Assembly: GCF_002865645.1 (NCBI RefSeq)
Contig: NW_020194519.1
Location: 1,361,542 to 1,425,541, forward strand
Reading direction: 5' to 3'
From: Hyaloscypha bicolor E
Lineage: Eukaryota; Ascomycota; Leotiomycetes; Helotiales; Hyaloscyphaceae
Length of the DNA: 64,000 bases
A program made the position numbers and the translations under genes. Position 1 is the first letter of the stretch; every line of letters begins with the position of its first letter. The notes below the pieces were generated by a model. That model was not told where the DNA came from. It made no database searches and was given only the letters and a program-made list of their open reading frames with translations. Shown piece by piece: positions 22,402 to 34,752 of this stretch.

Positions 22402-24232
22402 TCATTCAGGTGAATCTTCCTCTTCTTCGTCTTCAGCGGCTCCAGATCCCGCACTCTCGTTACTCGCAAGGGAGCCCTTTCTCGCATGGAACAGAGCTTG
22501 AGCCTCTCCGACCTCCATCTCATGCAGCTTCTTTTTCTTTTCGATCTCCGGAATGGCGTTGTTCAACAGGGGTCGTGCATCAACGGCCTCGAATTCGCCT
22601 TCTTCGTCATCTTCGCCTTCACTAGACTCGTCTCCGCTCATGGCTGGGCTTTCGAGCTGATTTGACTTGGGACTCTTCAAAACGACTTCTGGACTAGTAG
22701 ATCGAGAGTCCGGGGAGAGGCTTTCTTGAGCATTTTGTCCTGACTCCGATTTCCGCCGACTGCCCTCTTTCTGCAGTGGCTTCAGTGTAGGGTCGAATGC
22801 TGCTGGGAGACCGAGAGCTGCGGCAACAGCGTGTGCTTCTTGACTTGGGTCATTCGGTACTTCGAAGATGCTGTTCTGATCACCGCCATCTGTCTCATGC
22901 TCATCTAGGCCACTCTCCTTGAGTATCCGTGCATAGTCTTGTCTTGTTGGATCAGCGTCCCTCTTCTTCTTCTTCTTCAATCTCTTCTCGGTAGGTCGTA
23001 CAACCACGACTGGGACCGGAGAGTATTGTAGACACCACTTCGAGAACGAGTTTCGATTACTGACAAGCCCTTGAAAACCACCCAGACTGCGACCTCGCGT
23101 ACCGACGATAAGCATTGCGGGTTCGTAGATTTGGATCTGGTGGTCCCTCGTGTTAGCAGAGCTTATGATTTTAGGGCGAGGGGTAATTTGCCATCTTCTG
23201 AAATGTAGCGTGCACCTTGCCAACCGCAAACTCCAGCACAATGCTGATCGCGCGGTTGTCATCATTCCTGGCCTGAATCCGCTGCATCAAATCCTTGGCC
23301 TCCTTCTGGTATTGCCTCCTCTCCACGTTCCGGTCATTAACAACCTTGGCATCCTTATCGACGACTCTGAGACATATTATCTCATCCCCATCATCGACTA
23401 ACTCCTCCAACATCCACTGCAAGGCGATATCCGAGTAATCGTTCTCATCTATGCCGACCATAAACGACCGCGAACGTCTCTTGAACTGGTATCCCTTATG
23501 CTTAACGTTCAGCGTGAACGAGATGGTATTCTTCTCCGTCGGTTCTCCCCCAGCGAAGTTGTCGAAAGAAACATGATGTTGGAACCGGCTAGTAGTCGAG
23601 TCGTCAGCCGACGTCGTCATGATACAAATATTTGTAGCAATAGAACAGTGGAAACAGAAGTTCCCACACGAACGATTAAACAGGGGCCATGTGGGTAAAG
23701 GAGGTGGATCTGAGCAAAGATGGGAAGGTGGGGTACCCGTCACCCGCGCTGACTTTGCCCGGAAGCGACCCCCAAGGCTGAAGGAAGGAGCGCGTGGGAT
23801 GTCTGTCAACGGCGGCGGGCCGAGATAATAAATAGCTCCGAACCCCAAAATGATTCGTCTCACTCTTGTAGCAGCTCTTGCTTCTCCGTAAGATATCGAG
23901 GAGTTCAACGAAATAAGTACTTACGGTGGCGGTGGAGGAGAAGACCCTCTGACCCGAGGTGACCGCTTTGCCTTCGCCTGGCCAGCAGAAATCGACACGC
24001 CATTGGACTTGAACGAGATGCTGCTAACGGACGAGACCCGCTGGTGGGTAGTAACTGTTACTGCTGCATCTTGCTTATGATCTGCCTTGACATGCTCGAT
24101 GATGGGATCCAGTCGTGGGTATGGGTAGCTGATTTCGGTGGATGGCAAGGTGAGTGGTGAGATAGGCGGTGTTGGAGAATCGGAAGGAATGTAGTGCAGA
24201 GACGGCGACGATGAGGACGAGCTTGTCGACAT
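22402..24232 (-). CDS. universal stress protein (USP) family, long fungal form
   Basis: Exons 24232-23925, 23588-23192 and 23136-22402 give 479 residues. A Ser/Pro-rich N-terminal tail leads to RFQHHVSFDNFAGG and the USP alpha/beta core: SRSFMVGIDENDYSDIALQWMLEELVDDGDEIICLRV, then LVIVGTRGRS-type G-2X-G-9X-G(S/N) nucleotide-binding signature (VGTRGRSLGGFQGLVSNRNS) and VPVVVVRP. The C-terminal tail of about 170 residues is acidic and Ser-rich. The second intron is GC-AG (ATG|GCAAAT ... CACCAG), and the join restores FQKM-IQIYEPAML as in relatives. Intron 1 is long (336 bp). A shorter form starting at the ATG near 23620 within it (MTTSADDS) is also possible. The role is probably ATP binding or stress response. 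Confidence 0.82.
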
Positions 24233-24885
24233 GGCTGTGCTGGTCTCAGACTTTTTTTCTGGTGCGTCTCCCGAGGCGGGAGCTGGCGCAGGGTAATTCG
24301 AAATGCGTCTGATAGATACCCATCGACTGCTGTTTGTTGGGGGTTGTGGTGATGTATCGAAGAAGACTTGGGGAGGGCAGAAGCAAGATAATCAGATATC
24401 CCTGCGCACTTGGAAGGCGCAAGGTGGACTGGCGTCTCGTCACACCATAAGTGCCTAAGCAATTTATGGGGATCACCAGGGCTCTATTAAGAAGTTTGTG
24501 CCCAATGATACAGTAATTTTTGATGCTTTTTGTGGTGGGCAATGTCCGTGAGTTCCGCGTTGCAGGAGGACAACCAAGCTTGGCAAACTGTCAGCCTTCA
24601 ACCTCCAGCCTTGTTGCTCCCAGAAGTTATTTTGATGATTTCGGTGCACAATGACCCCACGGCTCAGAAACACAATCCTAAATGATCTGCCAAGATTGGG
24701 ACATTGGTCGGGAGGACGTTCATGATGCAAGTTGCTGTCTTAAAAAATTTATCTACGCATGTTCAAGGTCGTTCTACACTAGCTCTCCTTATGTCTCAAT
24801 GACACCGTGAGCTTTTGGTCCCTTTTTCATTCCAACGCCAACCATGCAGCCTCCGATCAAGTCCAACATGAAATGCAGAAACCCT
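24233..24885. other. intergenic region
   Basis: This 650-bp stretch lies upstream of the stress-protein gene and downstream of the eIF3l gene. Nothing beyond short frames is seen. Confidence 0.4.
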
Positions 24886-26420
24886 TCAATATGTCCGGGC
24901 AAGGTTCCGAAGATACCAGTCCACCAATTTGCGGCCAACCTTAGCTTCTGAGATATGGATCAGGTCCTATTGTCTTATCAGCAGCTGACCATGCATAAAA
25001 TCCGGAATAAGCAATCACTTACTCCTTGCATAGCATAATCAAGGTCATTAGAGTTGACCACCTCTCCGTCCAACAATCCATTGTCCGTCCATCGGATTTG
25101 TCTACTTCTCTGCTTGTTCACCAGTAACCAACCTCTCAACTTCTCAGGCTCAACCTCAAGGAAACCTGCCAGCTTCTTCAGATCCATTGTTGTATAGAGT
25201 CGGAGGTACGACTTGACGGTAGGACTCCACATGTTCGTCTTGACTTCGTCCATGAAGATAGCCAGGTGGTGGTCAAGAGGGTCGACATTGAGCTCTGGGT
25301 TGTCGAAATCAGGAGGAGTTGGGGAGATGAACTTGGGGCAAGAAGACCTGAACAACTCCTCAAAGATGGGAAGTGATTCTGGCCCTCCGCGCTGCAACTT
25401 CAAGAGTTGATCGCCGTACTTCTCTCGTAGAGCAGTGTGAATGGTATCGTCGAGTCTGGTGGGGTGGAAAGCCACGCAGATAGCAATGAGAGCGTACATC
25501 TGGTCGTTCTTTTTCGAGATTGAATCGTACTGGGCGTTCTTCTGGAAATTCTTCGTCCGCGAAACGTAGATAAGGATATGGCTGAACATGCGGATGGCAT
25601 CTGCGTACCGGCGCATCATCATGTAGGAGAAGCCTACATAGTAGTAGGTTGTGAAGTGTGCGGCCATAACGCGGGCGAACATGGCTTTCTTATTGAGTTC
25701 AATATCATCAAGAGTTTTCAGCGCAAGACTGAAGTCTCCGAGAAGGCAGTGAACTCTCAAAAGACCAATGATCGAGAAATATCCAAGCATTCGGTAGAGA
25801 GACTTCGATCCATAATCGCCAGCCACTGCCATAGGCTCCTCGTTTCGCTTCATCGCCGCCAGTTGCTCATTGATCTGCGAACGTTGGATGAGGGAGTACA
25901 GGACGTTGAGAACGCTATAGCAGCCCCATGTGTTCGGTGCTTCGCGGAGGATTTGGATTTCTTCTTGGTTGGACCCTTGACGCGCGACACGGTTTCGATA
26001 CGAGCAGAAAGAGTTGAATTGGTAGATGAATTCATCTATAACATCCCAAGCCCAGTAGTACTATGAATAAAGTCAGTGGAAGCGGAATTGACGTGTTTGC
26101 GATATGCTCACCGAAGGAGGTTCAAGATCCACAGGACCGTCTGAGTTCAAGATGAAATGGAACAAGCTGCAGTAGTTGTCGTAGCTGGCAAACTTGACCT
26201 CAAGAGGAGCCGAGAAGTCCAGAGGCTGTGCGGCAGCTGCTAATCTTGACTGAATGTCATCCGTCTGTTGTGCCATGCTCATCGATGTGACGGGCTCCAA
26301 TTCTTCCATCCCCTCATAGTGAACTTGTTCTATGTAATCTGCGGCAAGGGCTTCCTCCTCAACATCGGAATCGTCGTCAATCGCTCGTGCCGGAGCACCG
26401 CCGTTTTGAAAGGCGCTCAT
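24886..26420 (-). CDS. translation initiation factor eIF3 subunit l
   Basis: Exons 26420-26112, 26060-25023 and 24966-24886 give 475 residues, the usual fungal size. eIF3l is a PCI-domain subunit of the eIF3 complex on the 40S ribosome in the cytoplasm. Recognisable family blocks are YYWAWDVIDEFIYQFNSFC, APNTWGCYSVLNVLYSLIQRSQI, YFSIIGLLRVHCLLGDFSLALKTLDDIEL, the TPR-like TTYYYVGFSYMMMRRYADAIRMFSHIL and the C-terminal winged-helix region ending LIHISEAKVGRKLVDWYLRNLARTY. The acidic N-terminus (DDDSDVEEEALAADYIEQVHYE) is typical. The start is the only in-frame ATG of the first exon. Introns have GTGAGC and GTAAGT donors. Essentially certain. Confidence 0.95.
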
Positions 26421-27028
26421 CGTATCGTCTTTCGATCGCGTTGTGGGCGTCGAAATGTGGGATGTGGAGGGGTTCACCAAAATGCCCTCAAAATTCAAGC
26501 GAGTTTGTGTGGGATTTAAGAGTCACGTGATGATCCGTAGAAAAACCCCACCTCGCCTTTACTAGAGGTTAATATGATAAGAAGGACTACAGAAATTTAC
26601 TTCCCAAGATTCAAATCGGCAAGATATGCCTGCAGGTGGACGGAGTTTCAATTTTGAACTACATTGGAACCAAGGTACCCCAACGTCTCAGGATCACCCA
26701 CCCCTATCTGAACATCTGGGGTGCTTGAGGGGGAATGTCACTCTGGAAATAACTCCATACTACTCAGAGCGCAAATTAGCGGGGCAGATTTTTGACATCG
26801 CTCCCGTTGAGCCCATGGAAACTGATTCTCACTCAAATCGTAGTCAATTGGTTGAAAGTATGTTTCTCAATGACCGAACATATCACAGCTGTGTATTTTT
26901 GAAATGCAGAAGAAAAAAATCGGATATCATTCATAAAGACGTGACTCGTGACCCAACCAGGAGCCCTTAATAACGCCCTATCCCACAAACGCCCTCTTTT
27001 TCAAAGAAAAAAACACCCCTCTACAAAT
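26421..27028. other. intergenic region
   Basis: This 600-bp stretch lies between the eIF3l gene start and the end of the cytochrome gene. It contains the sequence acgtgatgatccg just upstream of eIF3l and no supported gene. Confidence 0.4.
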
Positions 27029-28469
27029 CTACCTGTACCGCCTCGAGTCTTGAGCTTTAGGCCACTCGTTGCTACCATTACGTCCGTAACTCTCTCTAAT
27101 GGAGCTACCCTGCTGAATGGAGGCAGGATATCGCATCCTCTCCGTACTTGAGTTCCCATTCCGCATTTCCACGGCATAGATTGCGTCCTTTTCAGCTGTG
27201 TGTCTGCCCTTGGCGAAGGAGAAGACGATGACGACCATCCATAACACCCACATGACTGATGCTACGATTGCGTATGCGACTTCGCCCTTGGTGGTATTGC
27301 CGGACAATTTAAGGCCAAAACCTCCGTTGATGATACCTAGCGTGACGACAGCACGACCCCACCAGATGTGAGGGTAGGTTGCAACATTTGCGCCTCCAGT
27401 CTTCTTGTAAAGCAAGTGATGGGTGATGCCAGAAACTGGTTGTAGTAGAAGAGCTCCAACCACGACGAGGCCGATGATCGAGTGATAAGTGTCGAGCTGC
27501 TGTGTCATGACAGCAATCCAGACACCCATACCCATGGCTCCCAGTACAATGATGTAGGTTGTGACCATCCAGCCCGCGTGAAGCCAGACAACGCCTTTGA
27601 AGCTCAGAAGTCGAATGATCATGGCTCCGATTGGGAAGAACAGGACGAATGTGATCGGGGCCAGCACTGCATGGGCCATGATGACCATATCCAATTTACT
27701 TGGCTCGCCTCCATCATCTGTAGTTGAATCTGAATTGCTGTCAGACGAGGAAGATGTTGATGAAGAAGAGCTTGAGGTTGTTGAGGCCACTGCTGTTGTG
27801 AAAGGATTGGAGCTGCTACCACCAGCGGCATTTTGGAGGTTGAGCGTGGTATCACCGTACTCGGTGTGCTGCGAGACTGAAGCGCTCACGCTGTCCGAGG
27901 AGACTGCAGAGCCGGCCTTGTAGGCCCAAATCCACGCAGAGCTGGAACTAGTAAGGCTCATTGATCCTCCTGACCAACTGTTGCAGTTCGAGCCTGGTCA
28001 AAATCAGCATCTAGGCCTTTACGAAAGTAATTGTCTGTCATACATCTGACGTTCGCCACCATCATGTTGTTAGAGATACCCGATCCGCTGAGGAGAGTGA
28101 CTTCGGTTGTGGTATCAGCACTTGGCTGTGAATTTCCAGTGCCAAGTCGTGGTGACAAGGTGACATTGGTTCCTGCTGCGTTTGCGTAGATCATGAAGAT
28201 ATTTGATCCTGTCATTTGGCTCCCTTGCCCGAGCCCAATCCAGGACATCGTTGACGGGCCACTGATCTGGAAATAGATATCTCCACTGCCGCTACTAGCA
28301 GTGGCAGCTGGGACGTTGACTGCATAGCAGACGCCAGCTCCTGGGCAGTATGTGACGTTTTGGGCGAGAACAGATGTGGCTGTAGGGAAAGTTAGTTACT
28401 GCAAGATGCGCTGTACTTGGTGGGAGAAATACCCAAAGCCAGAACTCCCAAAGATTTAAGGATATACAT
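27029..28469 (-). CDS. CDH-cytochrome (DOMON) plus cytochrome b561 membrane protein
   Basis: Exons 28469-28433, 28379-28044 and 27993-27029 give 445 residues. A signal peptide (MYILKSLGVLALATSVLAQ) precedes an extracellular cellobiose-dehydrogenase-type cytochrome domain, with CPGAGVCYAVNVP, ISGPSTMSWIGLGQGSQMTGSNIFMIYANAAG and VRCSNCNSWSGGSMSL. A Ser/Thr linker and five membrane helices of cytochrome b561 follow, with histidines at the expected heme-ligand places (MAHAV, WLHAG, DTYHSIIG, YPHIWWGR). The C-terminal tail is cytosolic. Such proteins probably move electrons across a membrane to an extracellular acceptor; the donor and acceptor here are unknown. The joins restore RC-SNCNSW exactly as in relatives, so the three-exon model is firm. 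It is also close to the usual length. Confidence 0.92.
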
Positions 28470-30837
28470 TTTTACTTGAGGATGTAATGAAGGGAAAGTC
28501 TAAGAGCGGTTGGGACAGAACGTATAAATAAAGGGACGGGTATTATAGCCTGCGCTCCTTATCAAACCAGTCTAAAACAAAAACCACCTTGAAGCAGGGG
28601 AGTCCAAGATATGGCTGCATTTGAGGACGAGGAGGGCGCTACGCAATACCACTTGGTATTGACCCCCCAGGTCCCCTCGCAAGACGCCCCAGTGCAGGGG
28701 ATGGGGTAAAAGCACTGGCTTCAAGCAAAGTTAAGGGCGGGAAATAGCTTCTTGGAGAAGTACTGTTCCGAACTACCATGCTGGTCCAGTGGAGGATGTA
28801 GTGTACGATGGTCTGATAACAGTAGGGATGACTGCTGCCAAGGAGGTGGACCAGCCTTTAGTTTGAGAAAGCTTCGTCCACAACGCAGAACAAGAAGATT
28901 GACGCGTGGCTGAAACGCCATCTCAATCACCATCTCCTTCACCCGAACTCACAAAGAAGTTCAAGACTTTTCGTTTCGAACATTACGCCATAAGTGATGA
29001 TGCGGCAGTTGGTGGACCTCGGGAGGTGTCGAGTCTAATTGGCGCATTGTGTCTGTAGGGAGCCGCCGCGTTCAAGATCCGTCATGGTCACCACAGGTCG
29101 ACATTCTGCTTCGAGCTCAAAGTTAGGCTGCATAGCCGATCACACAACCCCGTTGGTGTGTCAGGATCGAGATTACCTCGGATGATTGGCTCGCGGTCGC
29201 ATAGAGCAGCGTTCAGGAGTGCTCGAGTGTTTGCAACTGATTGTGAGGGGGGGCGCTCGAAAATAGCACCCCTAATCCAGCCCCCAGAAGTGACGTCGCC
29301 TGATCGGTCCGTGCCAAAAACAACGAATTAGTATGAATTGTATTAAATAATATTATAGTATGGCATCGTGTAATTAAGTACAAGCTCTTAAATTCTTTAT
29401 ATCTTTATTCTTGCGAGAGATATAATAGTGACTTTCTTATATAAGCTCAGATAGAATTTTTCACGTTCTATAGTTAAAAAACCAAGCCTTGTATATACGA
29501 GGTATACACGTGATTAAAGCTGTACTTTATTATTATTATTATTTTACTTTATTAAAGGGTATTATTATATGTATAGCTTTTACTATATATAATAAGCTCA
29601 TAAAAGCTTTAAGAGTCTAATAATTCTAAGTTTAAAATATTAAATATTTAAACACACGTGACTTTCCCGAAATATTTTTGCCCTCTATATTGTTAAAAAT
29701 AAATAAAGGTCTGTGTACTTTAACGTTAAATTATATAATACTCACGCCTTTTATAAGAAATATAGTTAATACGTTTTATTCGCAGACTTCTATTCTATAA
29801 TTGCATAGTAGATTATTACTCATTTGGAGCTGTACTTAAAAAGTTATAATGGGCGCAAAAGGGTGACCGTTTTGTTGTGTTTTGGTCGGACCGACTGTAG
29901 TGCATCTTTTCTTAGGCGAGGCTGGATTGCTTAAGGAACCATAATTCGCACACGTCGAGAGTTTGAGAAGCCATAGACTTCCTACAAGTGACATTCCACC
30001 AGCATTCAGGAACACCGCATGACCTGATGTAATCTACCTTTTTGCCTCCAACCAATCAGCGATTGTCAGATTGTCAGCCGAAGAATTTTGACTACATTCT
30101 ACATGGACTTTCCTTATATGTATTTTGATGGCTGTCAGGCTTTCGTCAGTCTGTTTCAGCGGATGACCAAGTGCTAATCATCAGGATTGGCAGACCAACA
30201 GCCTCACAACGTTCTCTGCTTCTTTCCGGACGTTTTCCTCCAAGCCTCTGTCCAAAATCGTAAGTACCAGACTTGAAACACGACTCGAATTGTTGAATGC
30301 CACAAATCGCCGACACTTAACGTTATAATCAGGTCACTACTATTTCCGTGAGCAGTGTTGACCGCATTTTGCATATCTTCTCCGTTGCTCCCCTCGAATT
30401 CGATGCTAAGACGGATTGCCTCATGCTTTTTCTTTGGCTGGCTGAGGGATGACGCGGTCAGTGAGACAGGAGAGCTTCCGAGAAGCAAACGAAAAAGGAC
30501 ATTTGCCATCACGCCTTCGGAAGGGACTTCGATCTCGGGTGGAGAGTTACAGGCATGTTTGTGTGAGGCCAACATGCATCATGCCTAATCTTCCTTGACG
30601 AATCGTTCAAGAAGGCGAGATGCAGATGTTTTGTATTCACCGCCTTCAATATCTGATACAACACCGTGTGCCTATCCTCGTTGCGCTACGCGACTGCACC
30701 TGTAACGGTCTGGAGAAAAAGGGGGGGAGTTGATGGTCACACGTGACTGATCAATCTCTACCACGTGGCTATTCTGGCCATCCTTCTTTGCCTTCTGAAC
30801 GGATAGATTGGATCCATTTGAGGCCTGACAGCTGTGA
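28470..30837. other. gene-free stretch with an AT-rich island
   Basis: About 29330-29870 is strongly AT-rich and includes a (tta)n run near 29530. It is probably a RIP-eroded relic. A 123-codon minus-strand frame (30575-30204) has no recognisable motif and I do not call it. The rest lacks structure I can name. Confidence 0.45.
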
Positions 30838-31374
30838 CGGACTTCGACCAAGTCGACTCTCACTAAATCCAATCGGGCAGCGACCACTCATTCACGCACA
30901 CTGTTGAAAAAGATACAGCTATTGCCCTAGTAAAATTATACCCTAAGGGTAGCCCTGTGTTAGTGAGACAGATGCTGCTTTAATACTCTGCTAGGCTGGC
31001 ACAGATCAATTAATCACGTTTTACAGCAAATTCTAGAGAGCTTTCCAGGATTGCAAAGTCAAATGGTGCGAAACGCATAAAAACACGCGAGAATAAATCT
31101 TTTCTAGGGTAATAGCTGTAGGAGAGTTTTGGATATCCAGCGCAGCGGACTAGAGAGCGTACCGTAGGTGGCTATGGTTTCCTCCCGAAGACGTGAGCAC
31201 CACGAGCGACGTAGGGGCAGGATAGCCTCCGGAGTGAACGCTCACCCTGACCTGTATTTATCGTGAGCATTGAAGTTCTGGTGGGGCAAAATTCCTGATT
31301 CCCAGCACCTAAGTGGTCGCTGCCCGATTGGGTTTAGTGAGAGTCGACTTTTGGAGTCGACTTGTTCGAAGTCC
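30838..31374. mobile_element. MITE-like foldback element with long terminal inverted repeats
   Basis: The left end (30839-30889, beginning GGACTTCGACCAAGTCGACT) is repeated in reverse complement at the right end (31312-31374) over about 50 bp with few changes; the right arm has a short internal duplication of gagtcgactt. TGTGA directly flanks both ends (30833-30837 and 31375-31379), a possible 5-bp target-site duplication. A second nested inverted pair, 16 bp with one mismatch, lies at 30915-30930 and 31104-31119. The 537-bp interior has no coding capacity. This fits a non-autonomous DNA transposon. The superfamily is not assigned. Confidence 0.68.
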
Positions 31375-32356
31375 TGTGAGGTGGTATTTCCCAATCTTCT
31401 AGATACCTCCGAAAAGCCTTAGGCTCTGCGTGAATGCGGATCAGGAGCTAATCTGGATCTAAGATAGAACGGATTGGTACTGGCTGAGGGACTTCCTCAC
31501 CCCACCTTACGAATTTCAATCCAAGAGTAGCGCTCCGTGTTCTGTAATTATGGGAAACAACACTCTGATAGTTGTAGATACAAACCTACAGAGCAGTTTA
31601 GCCATTTGGCTGGGTGTGGATGAATGTAGGAGGAAAACGGAACGGGAGGCCCACTTGTCTGGCCGAAAATTCAAGCCACTTTGTATTACAGGAACTGAAG
31701 AGAGTCCTTGATAGAGTTCAAGTTTCAACCCCAGATTCACGCTAAACAGCCGGGGCACGGTCAGCAAGACTCCGGCCCACCCAGGGTAGAAGTCTTTGAT
31801 GCAAGTAATCAATCTATCCTCCACCTTTTCCCCGCATTTGCGCTAAGGACTCGGCATGGCGGGGTCCGAAGTAAGGCGATGTCCCAGTAAGCTAAGGCTG
31901 AAAGTCGACTGCAAAACTAATGCAGAAGAATTGACTGCTGGATTCCCTTGCGAAAGTCTGGTCTCAACTCTTGTCTTCAATTCTCCATGTTCCACTCAGG
32001 ACTCGAAGAACCAAGAACTTTTCCTGGGTAATTCCCGGGATGTTAATGCTCTGAAACAAGTCGTTTGTGCCTGTACAAGCACGCATTTGAACTTCGTGTC
32101 CTTTGACGAAACATTAACCACACGCTGAAGACTTCAGATGTCAAAGAGCTGGATTTGAAAGAGAGTAGTTGTCTCCCAAAGATGCTGGCCAGGGTGTGAA
32201 AAAAAAATAAGGTTTGGTTAGTGCCAGAACGGCGTGGCACTAGTTCTAAGCGAGACAGAGTAGTCGAAGTGAACCATCCCGAAACAGGAGCCATAATTTC
32301 AGTCTTCGACCTACCAGCTGTTACTTGACTGTACCAGCACTGTGTAATCGTGCAAT
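31375..32356. other. intergenic region
   Basis: About 980 bp between the foldback element and the Nrd1-like gene. Only short frames are present; the upstream region of the Nrd1-like gene lies here. Confidence 0.4.
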
Positions 32357-34045
32357 ATGGCCACGAGCACTGTGACTCTCGACAAAGCCTATTTTGAGAC
32401 TCTGCTGCGAAGGTAAGCACTTCCTCGATCCCTTGTCGAGCCTGTGTCAGTAGTGTTGGAAGTGTCTGAATATGTCTGAGGGCAACAGCTAACATTTTAC
32501 CCCACAAAAGGGCTCAATTTGTAGGTGCCAGTCTTTTTACAGGAAGCGAGCTGCCTCTAACACTTGTGGCATAGCATACTGGCGGTGTGGATTTTACAAC
32601 TCCTGTTCACGTTCCTACTGTGACAATTCCAAAAGCCGACCATGATAGCCTCGTAAGTACACTCGGATGTTGGTTCAGGAAACCTGCTAATCCTCCGTTT
32701 CAGTTGATCTCTGCTCGACAATATGGTAAGGTCATTTTCAAAAGCAATCCATGGGCTTTAGTGGCATCTCTCCGGTCGGTCTCTGACGCTCCTCCCAGCC
32801 AACCTTCGACGGAACCTCTACAGAGGCGGCATTGCTGAAGAAACTCTTACTGTGAGGCCTTCCACTTCTCTCCCTTAAACGTAATTCCATAATCGAATAC
32901 TGACCTGATCCACCAGATCTTGATCAAGGATGACGGCCCGGCGAACGAGAATGGCGGCACGACAATCCGCTCTGCAGTTGACGAGACATCGGATGGTGGA
33001 GCCTTTCTACAACCACAGAGTGCGACGAATATGCAAGCTGCAAGTGGGCAGGACTACACTTTTGGACGGAACTCGAACTATACCCCTCGAAGCGACCTGC
33101 GACCAAAGGATACAAATGGCTTTCATACACACTCACAAATAAACGACGACTTTGCATTTATGCCAGAGGGTACCGATGGATTTTATGATGGAGCAAGCGG
33201 AAACAATGACTCCCAACCTCGGTTTCAGCGCCAACAATATGATAAATTCGCCAAACGAACTATCCTGCTTGCCAATCTCCCCGAGGGCGTCACCCATACC
33301 GATATTGCGGATGTTGTCAGAGGTGGGATGCTGTTGGATATCTACGTTCGCACCCATGATCGTACTGCAAGCGTATCTTTCCTAGAAGAGGCTGCAGCTC
33401 ATGACTTCTTCCGCCATGTCAAGCGTCATGACCTCTATATACGTGGAAAGAGGGTGCGTACCAACTACTTATTCATACAACAAGTCTTGTGCTAACAGCT
33501 TTTAGGTTGAGATCCGTTGGAACGATCGTCAATTCATCTTGCCAGGGCATGTTGCCAACAAGATAGCTATTGGTGCTACCAGAAACTTGGTTATCCAAAA
33601 TCGTTCTCCAAAGCATACCGAGGACCTCATCCGGGACGATCTCGAGCACATCCACAATCTTGTTGTCATCAAGGTCAGCTTCAGTGGCCAGAATGCTTAT
33701 ATTTCCACCAATTCTGTCCACAATGCTATGTTTGCTCGTACTTGTATGATGAGTCGCGCGTGAGTAACCCTGAAGTGTTGTAAAATTGCCATCCTAACTT
33801 TTTGTAGTACCTACAAAGGCTCCAAGATCGAGTGGGACAACGATGAGTGTGCGGCTCCCCTGGACAGGCCTGTGCTAGCCCGCAAGGAGAACCTCCCCGC
33901 AAAGAAGAAAGATGCCCCGTTGATGAATCGCTTCCAGCTCCTGAACATGGATGGCGACGACGATTCTGAAGATGGTGAACATGACACCAGTGGCATTTCC
34001 TTACCTACTGCCATGACTTCGTCGACTCTCGGCGTCGTTGCTTGA
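32357..34045 (+). CDS. Nrd1-like RNA-binding protein, short two-RRM form
   Basis: Eight exons: 32357-32412, 32511-32520, 32575-32652, 32704-32725, 32799-32851, 32917-33453, 33506-33759 and 33808-34045, coding 415 residues. The N-terminus (VTLDKAYFETLLRRAQFHTGG, then VTIPKADHDSLLISARQYANLRRNLYRGG) and two RNA recognition motifs (about 187-256 and 272-345) match filamentous-fungal homologues of fission yeast Nrd1, a regulator of differentiation. RRM1 has ILLANLPEGV and RRM2 has LVIQNRSP with NAYISTNSVHNAMFARTCMMSRA. The tail contains MNRFQLLNMDGDD. From memory, relatives are longer with more RRMs, so this is either a shortened paralogue or the local form. Exon 2 is only 10 nt. Every join is in phase, which makes the many-exon model credible. 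Confidence 0.85.
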
Positions 34046-34752
34046 ACTATCACCTTGAAAAATCGATTATCGGCTGTTGCTTGACTCAACAAAATACTGT
34101 TATTGGCCCCTGTACGGATTACTTTTTAAGCTGTGTCTGTGCTACTTTCCTTGCAGGTCAGACTTTGGACCTTGGAGTTGGTTGGGCGTCTATGGGTCGT
34201 GGAAGGAGCCATGTGCTGATACCCCACGCTTGTCCGTCTGTTCTTCATAATACCGAATACCCTAAAATTGCATTTTGCTTCCTGCTGCTGGGAGGGGATA
34301 TTCTAGGCGACGAGAGGCATTCTCTGTAGATGTTGACATCACCATGAGCAGGGTAGTAGATGGGTCAAAGACATGGAGAGCGTGTTGATAGTGGGGAGAC
34401 AAACAGAGATGATTTCCAGCTTCTGGACCTTTGCATTTAGTTGTCTGACTGACAGTGATACTGGAGTGGCTCATCATTCCCAACCCATCCTATGCGCCAA
34501 GGCCACCCCCTGTAGAAGATCCCCACAGGCGCAAGCCACATTCTGCCCCTGGAGTTGACGCTAATGATAAGATAAAGCTGACGACAACCGTACCGTTGGC
34601 CGAGTGAGTGGGTGGACGAACGTTGTTTCAGTCAGAGGTGCCGACAGCCACACCTCGACTCTCCATTCCCTAAATCTTACCTTAATCCATCCACTATCTT
34701 CCATCTGCGATGTGACCACGGCCAATTTAGCTGACCACTGCGACGACCTTCA
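34046..34752. other. tandem intergenic region
   Basis: Holds the 3' end of the Nrd1-like gene and the promoter of the GPHR gene. No additional feature seen. Confidence 0.4.

Noticed and set aside
26626..26970. 114-codon plus-strand frame between eIF3l and the cytochrome gene
   Set aside because: No motif and composition typical of chance frames.
30204..30575. 123-codon minus-strand frame
   Set aside because: No family motif and located in a gene-poor interval beside an AT island.
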